DNA of 64,000 nt from Streptomyces sp. Root1304 (GCF_001426405.1 NZ_LMEP01000001.1:854691-918690), one strand, 5' to 3'. Shown: positions 32,372-41,197, counted from the stretch's first letter. Notes: generated from the sequence alone by a model not told the origin. Translations and numbers: made by a program.

Positions 32372-33628
32372 TCAGAACCAGTGGAGGCAGTGCGGGGTGC
32401 GGTCGGAGCGGAAGAGGGTGTCGGCGAGGGCGGGGGCGGCCGGGTGGTGGGCTCGGATGTGGCCGGCGCGCACGAGGGTGGTCGGGGTGGTGCCGCCGAG
32501 GTAGATCGAGCCCAAGTCCCTTACGTCCAGGGAGAGATCGGGTTCCCGGTCGGTCGGAGCGCAGTCCGCCTTGCCGTCGCGGACGGTCAGGAGGTAGCGG
32601 CCGTGCTCGCCGAGGAAGGGGTCGTCGACGTCGAGGACGAGCTCGCCGTCCGTGTCCCAGCCGCGTGCGGTCAGCGCGCGCGGGACGTCGAGGATCCGTA
32701 CCCAGAGCCAGTCGGTGTCGCCGCCGACCTGCCCGGCGCGGAAGTCCGTGAGCTGCCAGCGCAGCGGATGCTCGGGCGGAAGGTGCTTGAACACGACCTG
32801 GGAGACCAGGTCGTGGCCGAGGAGGAACCGGGCCAGGGCCGTGAGGACGGCGTCGTCGGTGGCGATGGTCTCGTCGACGGTGAGGGCGTTCTCGGCGTCG
32901 TCGCGGGAGTAGCTCGCGTATCCGTCGGGGACGCCGTCGGCGTCGCGGTGGACGGCGACGTAGCGCGGCGCCGGGGAGACCGGGGGCTGCCCCGCGCCCA
33001 GGGCCCACCAGCGGGGCGGCCGGGACAGCGCGCCGGGCTGCGCGCGGCGGTACCGGTCGTAGACGGTTTCGAGGATCTCCCCGCAGTCGGCACGACGGAG
33101 CACTTCGACGGAGCCGGGGCGGGGCGCCGGGCCGGACTCCTGGCCGAACTCCTGGACGTCGGTGGTTCCGCCCGCCCGGGAAGGGGCGAGGGCCGCCTGA
33201 TGGCGGGGCACGGTGAGACGGGCGGTGTAGGTCGCGGGCCCGTAGCCGAACCGGCCGTAGATCGGGGCCTCGGAGGCGAGCAGGACGGAGAGGAACTCCC
33301 CGCGGCCGCGCAGCTCGTCGAGCTGATACCGCATCATCGCGCCGAGGACGCCCCGACGCCGGTGCGAGGGGAGGACGCCGACGGCACTCACCCCGGCGGC
33401 GGGGGCGAGGACCCCGCCGGGCAGGGTCAGCTCGAAGGAATACGACCCGGCGGTGCCGACGGGCACGCCGTCGGCGGTGGAGGCGAGCACACCCCGGTCC
33501 ATTTCGAGCGCCGACCACCAGAGCCCGCCACCGCCCTCGGCGGGCGTCTCGGTGAAGCGCCCGAAGGCGGCGTGGAGGGTGTCGACGAAGACGGTGAGGT
33601 CCTGGTCGGTGGTGGAACGGATCTCCAT
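32372..33628 (-). CDS. Eis-like GNAT N-acetyltransferase
   Basis: A 418-residue acetyltransferase of the Eis family, which acetylates amines on aminoglycosides or proteins. The first GNAT domain has VSAVGVLPSHRRRGVLGAMM for acetyl-CoA binding (about residues 80-100) and SEAPIYGRFGYGPA with the family Tyr. A second GNAT-like domain and an SCP2-like domain follow, and the protein ends in HCLHWF; Eis proteins use the C-terminal carboxylate in catalysis, so an intact end matters. The ATG at 33628 has a gggagg ribosome site; the 51 extra codons upstream are not needed. Confidence 0.9.
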   Translation of the reverse strand: MEIRSTTDQDLTVFVDTLHAAFGRFTETPAEGGGGLWWSALEMDRGVLASTADGVPVGTAGSYSFELTLPGGVLAPAAGVSAVGVLPSHRRRGVLGAMMRYQLDELRGRGEFLSVLLASEAPIYGRFGYGPATYTARLTVPRHQAALAPSRAGGTTDVQEFGQESGPAPRPGSVEVLRRADCGEILETVYDRYRRAQPGALSRPPRWWALGAGQPPVSPAPRYVAVHRDADGVPDGYASYSRDDAENALTVDETIATDDAVLTALARFLLGHDLVSQVVFKHLPPEHPLRWQLTDFRAGQVGGDTDWLWVRILDVPRALTARGWDTDGELVLDVDDPFLGEHGRYLLTVRDGKADCAPTDREPDLSLDVRDLGSIYLGGTTPTTLVRAGHIRAHHPAAPALADTLFRSDRTPHCLHWF

Positions 33629-33816
33629 GACGACGGCTTCCTCCCGGGAAGGGCACGGACACGACGAGGTGCGGTGCCCGGGCACAGTGCAGTCCGACGG
33701 GGAGAAGGGGTCAACCGAATTACGCGGCAGTCCGCGGACCAGGACACGGTTTATGCGAACGCGCCACGAGGACAACACCACTAGTCTGACGGTGAGTTAC
33801 CCCGAGGAGGATCACT

Positions 33817-35100
33817 GTGCGAGCGACGCACCGGCACGTCACGCATCTGGCTCTGGTGGCTGCGCTGACCGGTTTGGCGGGCTGTTCCGGCGGCGCGTCC
33901 GGGACGGACACGGACGCCGGGGCCCCGGGTGCGACCTCCGGCGCCAAGCCTCCGGCCGCGGCGAAGCCGAAGGCGTTCGACCCTCCGGCGAAGTTCGGCG
34001 AGGAGATCGCCCTGCCCGTGGACGAGGACGTCAAGGACTGGGGGTTCGCCCTGCACGGGCCCACGCTGTACCACCGGACCTCCGCGGCCCTCGACGCCTA
34101 CGACACCCACTCCGGGCAGAAGCTCTGGTCGTCCCCCCTCGGCCGCAAGGACTGGTACACCGGCAAGGAGGGCCAGCCGAGCGACGACCAGGTCATCCCC
34201 CCGGTCCTCGCCCAGCAGGACGGGCGCACGGGCGTCCTCTTCGCGTACGCCGACTACACGAAGGGCTCGGGCACCGAGCGCGACCGGACCGACGTCTACC
34301 TGCGTTCCGTCGACGCGGACAGCGGCAAGGTGTCCTGGACGATCCGGCTGCCCGCGCCGAAGGGGGCGACCGTGAGTGACCTGGAGCCAGGGGTGATCGG
34401 CGCCGAGGGCGGAACCGCCGCCGTCAGGGTCCTCACCAGCACGGACGGCGGCGGCAGGGACGGCGGCCAGAGCGCCACCACCTACGCGGTCGACCTGAAG
34501 AGCCACCAGGTGACCTGGCAGAAGGACGGCTTCGCGGGCGGCGTGCTGGACAGCGGCGTCGTCATCGGCGCCCAGCTCAGCGAGGAGGCGACCTTCCAGG
34601 CGATCGACGGCTGGCACTCCCCGCAGAAGGACCTCGCCCTCGCGGGCCTGGCGCTCACGGACGGCTCCCCGCGCTGGAAGGAGGAGGACCGCGCCGGCGT
34701 GGAGGTCGAGCAGGTGGGAGGCGGCTTCTTCGTCGCGGGCACGCTGCGCGACAGCCGTACGGGCGAGCGCGTCGCCGGCGCACCGAACAGCAGCCTCATC
34801 CACTGCGTCCACGACCAGCGGTCCGTGGTCGTCTGCGACACCAAGGAGACCGCACGGGGCATCGACGCCCAGAGCCGCAAGGTGCTCTGGACCATCTCCG
34901 AGAACGACCCCTCGCGGAAGAAGCCCGAGGTCGAGAACGCCTTCCACGGTGCCGTCTACGCCACGGCCGACGCCGACGGCGTCATCCTCGACGCCCGCAC
35001 GGGCAAGGACCGCGGCCTCTACGACGGCGCGAGCACGTACGTGATCAACGAGTACGCGGCGGTGGGCATCGACCTGAACGTGTACCCCGCGACCGGGTGA
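33817..35100 (+). CDS. Lipoprotein with PQQ-like beta-propeller
   Basis: A 427-residue lipoprotein. The signal ends in a lipobox LAGCS at about residue 23, followed by an Ala/Pro-rich spacer. The rest (about 60-427) is beta-rich with repeated short blades such as LDAYDTHSGQKLWSSPL and DAQSRKVLWTIS, as in PQQ-type propellers used as extracellular scaffolds. The GTG start has a gaggagg ribosome site. The ligand is unknown, and no enzyme activity is implied. Confidence 0.85.
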   Translation: MRATHRHVTHLALVAALTGLAGCSGGASGTDTDAGAPGATSGAKPPAAAKPKAFDPPAKFGEEIALPVDEDVKDWGFALHGPTLYHRTSAALDAYDTHSGQKLWSSPLGRKDWYTGKEGQPSDDQVIPPVLAQQDGRTGVLFAYADYTKGSGTERDRTDVYLRSVDADSGKVSWTIRLPAPKGATVSDLEPGVIGAEGGTAAVRVLTSTDGGGRDGGQSATTYAVDLKSHQVTWQKDGFAGGVLDSGVVIGAQLSEEATFQAIDGWHSPQKDLALAGLALTDGSPRWKEEDRAGVEVEQVGGGFFVAGTLRDSRTGERVAGAPNSSLIHCVHDQRSVVVCDTKETARGIDAQSRKVLWTISENDPSRKKPEVENAFHGAVYATADADGVILDARTGKDRGLYDGASTYVINEYAAVGIDLNVYPATG

Positions 35101-35168
35101 GCCGGGCCTCGGCCCGACCTGCGGCCGGGTGAGCCGGGCCTCGGTTCGACCTCGGCCCGACCTGCGAC
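35094..35168 (+). repeat. Two tandem repeats of about 32 and 43 bp spanning the lipoprotein stop codon
   Basis: Both units start with cgggtgagccgggcctcgg; the second has an 11-base internal insertion. The first carries the TGA stop of the lipoprotein gene. Confidence 0.75.
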
Positions 35169-35237
35169 CGGCCCGCCGACACGACCGGCCGCAGCCCGGG
35201 GCCGCGGCCACGCTGCGGCTCCTGATAGAACCCGGGC

Positions 35238-35645
35238 ATGACATACAGGTTCACAGCCCGCGCCGTCGCGGCCGAGGCGGACGTCGAGGGCGAGATGCAG
35301 GCCGGTGTGGCGGAGGAGGACGAGGGCTTCTTCCTCCTGTTCACGCGCGCCCTCGGCGAGCCGTCCGCACAGGACGTCCCGCTCGGGCTCGACACGTACC
35401 AAGTGACCACCCCGGACGAGTGCACGGCCTACGGCTGCGTCCGCGAGGCGACCCTCACGGACACCTCGCTCACGGTGACGCTGGACCCGGCCTGCCTGGA
35501 CGACCTGGAGCTGGACGACACGACGATCGAGGCCGTACTCGACGTACCGGCCGAGAGCATCGCCGAGCTGCGCACCGTACTCGCGAAGGTACTGACCTCC
35601 GGCCGCGAGGAATCCCACCCCCTCCTCACCGGCTTCCCGACCTGA
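35238..35645 (+). CDS. Imm10-like immunity-family protein, orphan
   Basis: A 135-residue acidic protein. The order FFLLFTRAL, QDVPLGLDTYQV, YGCVREATL, LTVTLDP, and a late Leu-rich helix resembles the Imm10 family of polymorphic-toxin immunity proteins. No toxin gene sits beside it; the nearest large secreted proteins are elsewhere. Orphan immunity genes are common in actinobacteria. The family match is from pattern memory only. Confidence 0.65.
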   Translation: MTYRFTARAVAAEADVEGEMQAGVAEEDEGFFLLFTRALGEPSAQDVPLGLDTYQVTTPDECTAYGCVREATLTDTSLTVTLDPACLDDLELDDTTIEAVLDVPAESIAELRTVLAKVLTSGREESHPLLTGFPT

Positions 35646-35672
35646 CCCCTCACCGAGGCGCCGAGCCCCGCG

Positions 35673-36200
35673 TCAGCTCAGGAACGTCTTCCGCCACTCC
35701 AGCGGAGACATCGTGAGCGCCGCCTCCGCGAGGGCACGCGCCGACGCCGTCTTGAGGCTGTTCATGGACGTGTCGATCCAGTCCTGGACCAGCGTGTTGC
35801 CCTGAGACCGGTACTCCACGGCCTGCACGAGGCACTCCAGCTTGTCCGCGTCCTTGGCCACGATCGCCTCGGGACTGTCGTTCGCCTCGTACTCCTCGAC
35901 CACCCGCTGCACCCCGGCCCGCACCGCCGGGTGCGCGGCGGACACCTGATCGGCGGTGACCGTCCGGTTCGACGCCGCGTCGATGTACCGGCGGCCGATG
36001 TGCGGGATGTCGCCGATCCGCGTCTCCTGCGTGTCGTGGAACAGGCACATGAGGGCGACCTTGGCGGGGTCCACGCCCTCCATCATGGCCAGCACGGCGC
36101 CGACGATGCCCACGCGGAACGAATGCTCGGCGATCGACTCGGGATTGTTGTTCCCGGTGAACCACCACCCGGTGCGCTTGGCGTTCTTGAGGACGCCCAT
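35673..36200 (-). CDS. HD-domain hydrolase (YfbR-like), possibly N-terminally shortened
   Basis: A 175-residue HD protein. The ligands are AEHSFRVGIVG (His near residue 25), CLFHDTQETRIGDIPH (HD near 53) and AKDADKLECLVQA (Asp near 116), as in 5'-deoxynucleotidase-like YfbR proteins. Many relatives have about 15-20 residues before the GVLKNAKRTGWW segment; here the ATG is right at it. Reading upstream in frame I find no ATG or GTG before a stop, so the gene may use a non-standard start or be slightly truncated. Confidence 0.8.
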   Translation of the reverse strand: MGVLKNAKRTGWWFTGNNNPESIAEHSFRVGIVGAVLAMMEGVDPAKVALMCLFHDTQETRIGDIPHIGRRYIDAASNRTVTADQVSAAHPAVRAGVQRVVEEYEANDSPEAIVAKDADKLECLVQAVEYRSQGNTLVQDWIDTSMNSLKTASARALAEAALTMSPLEWRKTFLS

Positions 36201-36538
36201 ATGGTGGTCTGCGTGCGCGGGATGCTTTCGCGCGCCAAGCGCAGGACGAATCCCGCGATGGATCCCGTAGCCGCACGACCCCGCGCAGGTGGTCTTGACG
36301 TCATGGCCGAACTCCCCGAGAACGTTCCGTCCTCCAACACGTACTGCCGGTCAGTCCTACCGCGCCCGCGCCGACCGTACGTTCAAGACGCGGAAACGAC
36401 CAGCACCCATACGGGTAGCGGGCGTTGACGCGCACATCGAGGAGCAACAACGGCTCCACTGCGCGACCTGCGGCAGCGGGCCGAAGGGGCGCCCCTGTGT
36501 ACCTCCCGTCCGCTGCCCTTCCTGAGAGGAGCCCCCAC
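36201..36538. other. Control region upstream of the ATP-grasp RiPP operon
   Basis: 338 bases between the HD gene and the first small RiPP-operon gene. Short open frames exist but none has a coherent protein pattern. A possible -35 TTGACG lies at 36425-36430, and a gagagga ribosome site precedes the next gene. Confidence 0.4.
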
Positions 36539-36778
36539 ATGCCCACTCCCGACCCACCCCGCAGAACCCCCGGTTCCAGCCGCCAGACGCACACCTCCCC
36601 CGAACCCCCGCCCGGCGCGCCCAGCCGTCCGCTCCGGCTGCGGGCGGCGGCCGGATGGGCGAGGTTCATGCGCCGGGCGGAGGTCGACGTCCCCGTCGAG
36701 GAGGAACCCCTGGCGGAGCCCGAAGCCCCACCTCCGGGACCGGCCCCGGTCCAGGCCCTCGCCCGGGCCCGTACGTGA
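36539..36778 (+). CDS. Small Pro-rich protein heading the graspetide operon
   Basis: A 79-residue protein with a good gagagga ribosome site. The N-terminal half is Pro/Arg/Ser-rich and disordered-looking; the middle LRLRAAAGWARFMRRAEVDV is a basic amphipathic stretch; the end is acidic then Pro-rich. It overlaps the next gene by four bases (GTGA). No family is recognised. Its place ahead of the precursor gene in a chain of overlapping genes suggests an accessory role, or a second precursor. Confidence 0.6.
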   Translation: MPTPDPPRRTPGSSRQTHTSPEPPPGAPSRPLRLRAAAGWARFMRRAEVDVPVEEEPLAEPEAPPPGPAPVQALARART

Positions 36779-36996
36779 ATCCCGTAGGGCACGACGGCCA
36801 CGAGCAGCACCCTCTGCTCCACACGAAGGTCCGCGACACCGCCAGCCGGTGCGAAGGCGAGCTCACCGCCGTCACCCACGAGCTGCATCACGACGGCCGC
36901 GTGGTCCGCATCGCCCACATCCGGCCCCCGAACGGCATCGAGTGGACAACCTCCGCCGACAACATCCACGCCGCCTTCGAAACCCCCGACGGCTGA
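36775..36996 (+). CDS. Small conserved-looking protein in the graspetide operon
   Basis: A 73-residue protein (VNPVGHDGHEQHPLL), with TKVRDTASRCEGELTAV, RIAHIRPPNGIEWTTSADNI, and a short helix end. It resembles small beta-barrel type proteins common in Streptomyces. The GTG start overlaps the previous stop. The function is unknown; it may help recognise the leader of the precursor encoded 51 bases downstream. Confidence 0.65.
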   Translation: MNPVGHDGHEQHPLLHTKVRDTASRCEGELTAVTHELHHDGRVVRIAHIRPPNGIEWTTSADNIHAAFETPDG

Positions 36997-37047
36997 GCAC
37001 CACCCCCGCAGATGCCACTCACCCGCCAACTCACCTTGGAGAAACCC

Positions 37048-37359
37048 GTGTTCCGTCACTCGGACCGACTCCCGACCGGCACCCCCCTGCCCCTGGGGTA
37101 CGACACCCCCGCCCCCTGGGGTGTGCAGCGCATGGTCCCCTACCCCGCCATGGCCCCCTCCTGGGCGCGGGCCGAGGTCGACCCGGACACCCAGACCGCC
37201 CGCTACTTCGACCTGGCGGGCCAGGTCATGGAGATGCCCCAGCACGGAACGAGTACCGGCACCAACCCGGGCACCAACACCGGCAACCCGTCCGACGGTT
37301 CCAGCGGCGGTGGTTCCGGTGGCGGGGACAGCGACACCGGGAACGACTCCGACCAGTGA
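37048..37359 (+). CDS. tgmA: ATP-grasp-modified RiPP precursor (TgmA-like)
   Basis: A 103-residue precursor. The leader-like part GTPLPLGYDTPAPWGVQRM and the conserved RAEVDPDTQTARYFDLAGQ with QHGTSTGT match the ATP-grasp target peptides of actinobacteria. The C-terminal 40 residues are Thr/Asn/Ser/Gly then Gly/Ser/Asp repeats ending DSDTGNDSDQ, giving many hydroxyl donors and carboxylate acceptors for ester links. The GTG at 37048 has a ttggaga site; the earlier in-frame ATG at 37012 lacks one. Its stop overlaps the ligase start by GTGA. Confidence 0.85.
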   Translation: MFRHSDRLPTGTPLPLGYDTPAPWGVQRMVPYPAMAPSWARAEVDPDTQTARYFDLAGQVMEMPQHGTSTGTNPGTNTGNPSDGSSGGGSGGGDSDTGNDSDQ

Positions 37360-38306
37360 CGCGCACCGGCCCGGTGCTGGTCGTCACCATGATCGACGAC
37401 CCCACGGCCGACGTGGTGATCAGCGAGCTGTACGACCGGGGCGTCCCGGTCGTACGGCTCGACTCCGGGGACTTCCCCGCCACCCTGTCCTTCGCGGCTT
37501 CACTCACGCCTCACGGCATCGGGGGAACCCTGTCCACCCCCACCCGGACCGCCGACCTCTCCGCCGTACGGTCGCTGTACTACCGACGCCCGTCCGGCTT
37601 CGCCTTCACCCACCTCGACGAGCAGGACCTCCGCTTCGCCGTCACCCAGGCCCGCTACGGTCTCGGCGGCGTCCTCGCCTCACTGCCCGGCTGCCTCTAC
37701 GTGAACCACCCGCACCGCATCGGGGACGCCGAGTTCAAGCCCTCCGGCCTCGCCGCCGCCGTCCGGTGCGGATTCCGGGTCCCGGCGACGCTCGTCACCT
37801 CGGACCCGGCCGCCGCACGCGCCTTCGCCAGGAGCCACGGGCCCGTCCTCTACAAGCCGTTGTCGACCCCGCCCTTCCGGATCGGCAGGGTGTCCTGCAC
37901 GGTCGAGGTCGGTGAGGTCACCGAGGACCAGATCGACGAGCGGGTGGCCGGCACCGCGCACCTGTTCCAGCGCCGCGTGGACAAGGCCGCGGACGTGCGG
38001 GTGACCGTGATCGGGCGGGAGGTGTTCAGCGTGCGCATCGAGTCCGGGCTGCTGGACTGGCGTACCGACTACGAGCGGCTCGTGTACACCGTGGTCGAGG
38101 CGCCGTCCGGGATCGTCGACGCTCTTCACCGGTATCTGGACCACTTCGGGCTGGTCTTCGGGGCTTTCGACTTCGCCGTGGACCGGGCGGGCGCATGGTG
38201 GTTCCTGGAGTGCAACCCGTCCGGGCAGTGGGCGTGGCTGGAGCCGGAGACCGGGCTGCCGATGGTGGCGGCCATGGCGGATCTCCTGGAACGGAGGACC
38301 GCGTGA
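37356..38306 (+). CDS. tgmB: ATP-grasp peptide maturase (graspetide ligase)
   Basis: A 316-residue ATP-grasp enzyme that activates side-chain carboxylates of a precursor peptide and joins them to Ser/Thr or Lys. The N-terminal half (VLVVTMIDDPTADVV, LYYRRPSGFAF, VNHPHRIGDAEFKPSGLAAA) is typical of MvdD/TgmB-like maturases. ATP-grasp residues include VLYKPLSTPPF and DFAVDRAGAWWFLECNPSGQW with the Glu/Asn metal ligands. GTGA overlaps join it to both neighbours, so the operon is tightly coupled. Confidence 0.9.
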   Translation: MTRTGPVLVVTMIDDPTADVVISELYDRGVPVVRLDSGDFPATLSFAASLTPHGIGGTLSTPTRTADLSAVRSLYYRRPSGFAFTHLDEQDLRFAVTQARYGLGGVLASLPGCLYVNHPHRIGDAEFKPSGLAAAVRCGFRVPATLVTSDPAAARAFARSHGPVLYKPLSTPPFRIGRVSCTVEVGEVTEDQIDERVAGTAHLFQRRVDKAADVRVTVIGREVFSVRIESGLLDWRTDYERLVYTVVEAPSGIVDALHRYLDHFGLVFGAFDFAVDRAGAWWFLECNPSGQWAWLEPETGLPMVAAMADLLERRTA

Positions 38307-39430
38307 GTGACGGGACTGAGCTCACCCGCGGCTTGGCCGACCGGCTCGCCGCCGACGGACACCTGCGCTCGCCCCGATGGCGGCGGGCCGTGCTCGACAC
38401 CCCTCGCCACGAGTTCCTTCGCGGCGGCTTCTTCCAGCGGGTCGACGGAGACGGCACCACCGGCTGGAGCCCGGTGATGCCCACGGACCCCGCGTGGCTC
38501 CCGGCCACGTACGCCGACGAATCGCTGGTGACCCAGATCGCCGGAACCGTCGTCCCCGGCGACCTCCACGGCCGGATCCATCGCCCGCCGACCAGTTCCA
38601 GCACCATGCCGGGCCTGGTCGTCCGCATGCTTGAGGAACTGCACGTGGAGGACGGGATGCGCGTCCTGGAGATCGGCACCGGCACCGGCTACTCGACCGC
38701 TCTCCTCTGCCACCGTCTCGGTGACGGCCTCGTGACCTCGATCGACATCGACGAAGGCGTGTCCGTCCGCGCCCGGAACGCCCTCGGCGCCACCGGACAC
38801 ACCCCCCGCCTACTCGTCGGGGACGGCCTCGCCGGGGATCCGGACGGCGGCCCTTACGACCGGATCGTGGCCACCTGCGGAGTCCTGGAGGTGCCGCTGG
38901 CGTGGCTCGCCCAGGTCAGGCCCGGCGGCCGGATCCTCGTCACGGTGGGCGGATGGATGTACGCCTCCGAGCTGGCCCTGCTCACCGTCGACGGGGAGGG
39001 CGGCGCCCACGGCCGGCTGCTCGGCGGCCAGGTCTCGTTCATGCAGGCCCGCCCCCATCTGCCACCGCCCCTCGGCGTCCTGCCCGACCTCGCCGCCGGG
39101 GAAGAACGGGAGACACCCGTCGGCGCCGACTCACTGGACGACTGGACCACCCGGTTCGTCGCCCAACTCGCCGCCCCACGTACCCAGCGCATCCGCGTGG
39201 CGTCCGAGGGCGGCAAAGAAGTCGAGGTACTCCTCGACGCCGACGCCGGTTCGTGGGCGACCCTGCGTCGCGACGGCGCCCGCTGGATCGTCAGCCAGGG
39301 AGGCGAGGACCGCTTGTGGGACACGGTCGAGGACCACGTGACCCGCTGGCGGCGAACCGGATCGCCAGACCTGGACGACTTCAGGATCACCGTCGCCCCG
39401 GACGGCCAGACGATCACCTGGCCGACCTAG
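38303..39430 (+). CDS. tgmC: PIMT-like methyltransferase of the ATP-grasp RiPP system
   Basis: A 375-residue protein L-isoaspartyl O-methyltransferase homologue. RHEFLRGGFFQR, the VLEIGTGTGYSTALLCHRLG SAM site (about residues 113-132), and the later RPGGRILVTVGGW are PIMT marks. A C-terminal extension (about 270-375) is specific to the RiPP-associated group. Relatives methylate an Asp of the ester-linked peptide, which then closes to aspartimide (imiditides), so an aspartimide-containing graspetide is predicted. It starts with GTG overlapping the ligase stop and is the last gene of the operon. Confidence 0.9.
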   Translation: MSDGTELTRGLADRLAADGHLRSPRWRRAVLDTPRHEFLRGGFFQRVDGDGTTGWSPVMPTDPAWLPATYADESLVTQIAGTVVPGDLHGRIHRPPTSSSTMPGLVVRMLEELHVEDGMRVLEIGTGTGYSTALLCHRLGDGLVTSIDIDEGVSVRARNALGATGHTPRLLVGDGLAGDPDGGPYDRIVATCGVLEVPLAWLAQVRPGGRILVTVGGWMYASELALLTVDGEGGAHGRLLGGQVSFMQARPHLPPPLGVLPDLAAGEERETPVGADSLDDWTTRFVAQLAAPRTQRIRVASEGGKEVEVLLDADAGSWATLRRDGARWIVSQGGEDRLWDTVEDHVTRWRRTGSPDLDDFRITVAPDGQTITWPT

Positions 39431-39548
39431 CCGGTCGAGCGCCGGGCTCCTACGGAGCCATCCCACTCACAAAGAAAGCGGCCACGCCCCAGCCCCGAAC
39501 ACCCACCCCCCTGGCCTCGCGGGCCCCGTCTCGGCGATCATCCTCCGC

Positions 39549-40457
39549 ATGACTGACACCTCCACCCCCAGCACCTGGACCCTCGGTGATCTCACCGTCC
39601 GTCGCGTCGGATTCGGTGCCATGCGGTTGCCCCAGCGGGGGGCCGCTCTCGTCGAGGACGCCGTGCCCCGTGACCGGGCCGAGGCCATCGCCGTGCTGCG
39701 GCGGGCCGTCGAGCTCGGGGTGAACCACGTGGACACCGCCGCTTTCTACTTCTCTCCGCTGCTCTCCGCCAACGAGCTGATCAACAGCGCCCTCGGCGGG
39801 CCCTACCCCGACGACCTCGTCATCGCCACCAAGGTCGGGCCCTGCCGCGACGCCTCCGGCGCGTGGGGTGCGCACGCGCGGACGCCCGCCGCCCTGCGCG
39901 GCCAGGTCGAGGAGAACCTGCGCCAGCTCGGCCGCGACCACCTCGATCTCGTCAACCTCCGCATCCTCGGCACCGATTCCGTCGCCGAGCGGTTCGGCGC
40001 CCTCGCCGAGCTCCGCGACGCCGGCCTCATACGCCACCTCGGCGTCTCCAACGTCACCCCCGAGCAGCTCGCCGAGGCCCGGACCATCGCCCCCGTCGTC
40101 TGCGTGCAGAACATGTACGGGATCGGCGTCCGCCCCGAGTACGCCGACTTCGTCCGCCGCTGCGGCGAGGACGGCATCGCCTTCGTGCCCTTCTACGCCA
40201 TCGCCGGCGCCGGCCGCGAAGGCGGCAACACCGCCCCCGAGAGCCCCGAGGTCCTCGCCGTCGCCGAGGCCCATGGTGCGAGCCCCGCCCAGATCCGTAT
40301 CGCCTGGACCCTCCACCAGGGCCCCCACCTCCTCGCCATCCCCGGCACCGGCGACCCCGCCCACCTCGCCGCGAACGTCGCCGCCGGCGCGATCCGGCTC
40401 ACCGCCGACGAGCTGGCCCTGCTCGACGGACTCCACCTCGCCGGGGCCACTGCCTAG
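39549..40457 (+). CDS. Aldo/keto reductase
   Basis: A 302-residue NADPH-dependent TIM-barrel reductase. Catalytic residues are visible: Asp and Tyr in HVDTAAFYF (about residues 60-68), Lys in IATKVG (about 95), and GVSNVTPEQL later. IPGTGDPAHLAANV near the end binds the cofactor phosphate. The substrate is unknown. It stands alone, 118 bases after the RiPP operon, so a link is not required. Confidence 0.92.
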   Translation: MTDTSTPSTWTLGDLTVRRVGFGAMRLPQRGAALVEDAVPRDRAEAIAVLRRAVELGVNHVDTAAFYFSPLLSANELINSALGGPYPDDLVIATKVGPCRDASGAWGAHARTPAALRGQVEENLRQLGRDHLDLVNLRILGTDSVAERFGALAELRDAGLIRHLGVSNVTPEQLAEARTIAPVVCVQNMYGIGVRPEYADFVRRCGEDGIAFVPFYAIAGAGREGGNTAPESPEVLAVAEAHGASPAQIRIAWTLHQGPHLLAIPGTGDPAHLAANVAAGAIRLTADELALLDGLHLAGATA

Positions 40458-40468
40458 ACTCCCTCCCC

Positions 40469-41197
40469 ATGACGACCACCGCCCCCAGCCCCGCCATCGC
40501 CGCCGACCTCGCCCCCACCGGCGTCCTCCGGGCCTCCGTCAACCTCGGGAATCCCGTGCTCGCCCAGGGCACCCCCGAGGCGCCGTCCGGAATCACCGTC
40601 GACCTGGCGCGGGAGTTCGGCGCGCGGCTCGGCGTACCCGTGGAGCTGCTCTGTTTCGACGCGGCGCGGAAGTCGTTCGAGGCGATGGCGGACGGCCGGG
40701 CCGACCTCTGCTTCCTGGCCGTGGACCCGGCGCGGGAGACGGAGGTGGCGTTCACCGCCCCGTACGTCGTCATCGAGGGCGTGTACGCCGTTCCCCGTGA
40801 CTCCGGCCTCACCTCCGTCGCCGACGTCGACGCGCCCGGTGTCCGGATCGGGGTCAAGCAGGGTTCCGCGTACGACCTGTTCCTGTCCCGGTCCCTCGCG
40901 CACGCGACCGTCGTGCGCGGGGACGAGGGGGTCGACACGTTCCTGGCCGAGGGGCTCGAGGCCGGTGCGGGCATCCGTCAGCCGATGACCGCGTACGTGG
41001 GGGATCACCCCGAGCTCCGGCTGATCGACGGCCGGTTCATGGAGATCCGGCAGGCGGTCGGCACGACCGTCGGCCGTGCCCCCGCGACGGTCGCCTTCCT
41101 CCGCGACACCGTCGAGGAGCTGAAGGCGAACGGCTTCGTCGCCGACTCGCTCCGCCGCGCCGGCCAGGACGCGGGGCTGCTCGCCCCACCGGCCTGA
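40469..41197 (+). CDS. Family 3 solute-binding-like protein without signal peptide
   Basis: A 242-residue bilobed binding protein of the polar amino acid type (LRASVNLGNPVL, SGITVDLAREFGARLGVPVEL, GRADLCFLAVDPARE, YVVIEGVYAV, GVRIGVKQGSAYDLFL). Normal ABC-transport binding proteins are exported, but this one starts MTTTAPSPAIAADLAP, with no signal peptide or lipobox, and no permease genes are nearby. It could be a cytosolic ligand-binding protein or an enzyme-like relative such as cyclohexadienyl dehydratase. The start at 40469 is the only sensible one, 11 bases after the reductase stop, so they may be co-transcribed. Confidence 0.8.
   Translation: MTTTAPSPAIAADLAPTGVLRASVNLGNPVLAQGTPEAPSGITVDLAREFGARLGVPVELLCFDAARKSFEAMADGRADLCFLAVDPARETEVAFTAPYVVIEGVYAVPRDSGLTSVADVDAPGVRIGVKQGSAYDLFLSRSLAHATVVRGDEGVDTFLAEGLEAGAGIRQPMTAYVGDHPELRLIDGRFMEIRQAVGTTVGRAPATVAFLRDTVEELKANGFVADSLRRAGQDAGLLAPPA

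Noticed and set aside
36289..36525. Short plus-strand open frame before the graspetide operon
   Set aside because: No ribosome site, no coherent protein pattern, and overlapping frames are equally open.
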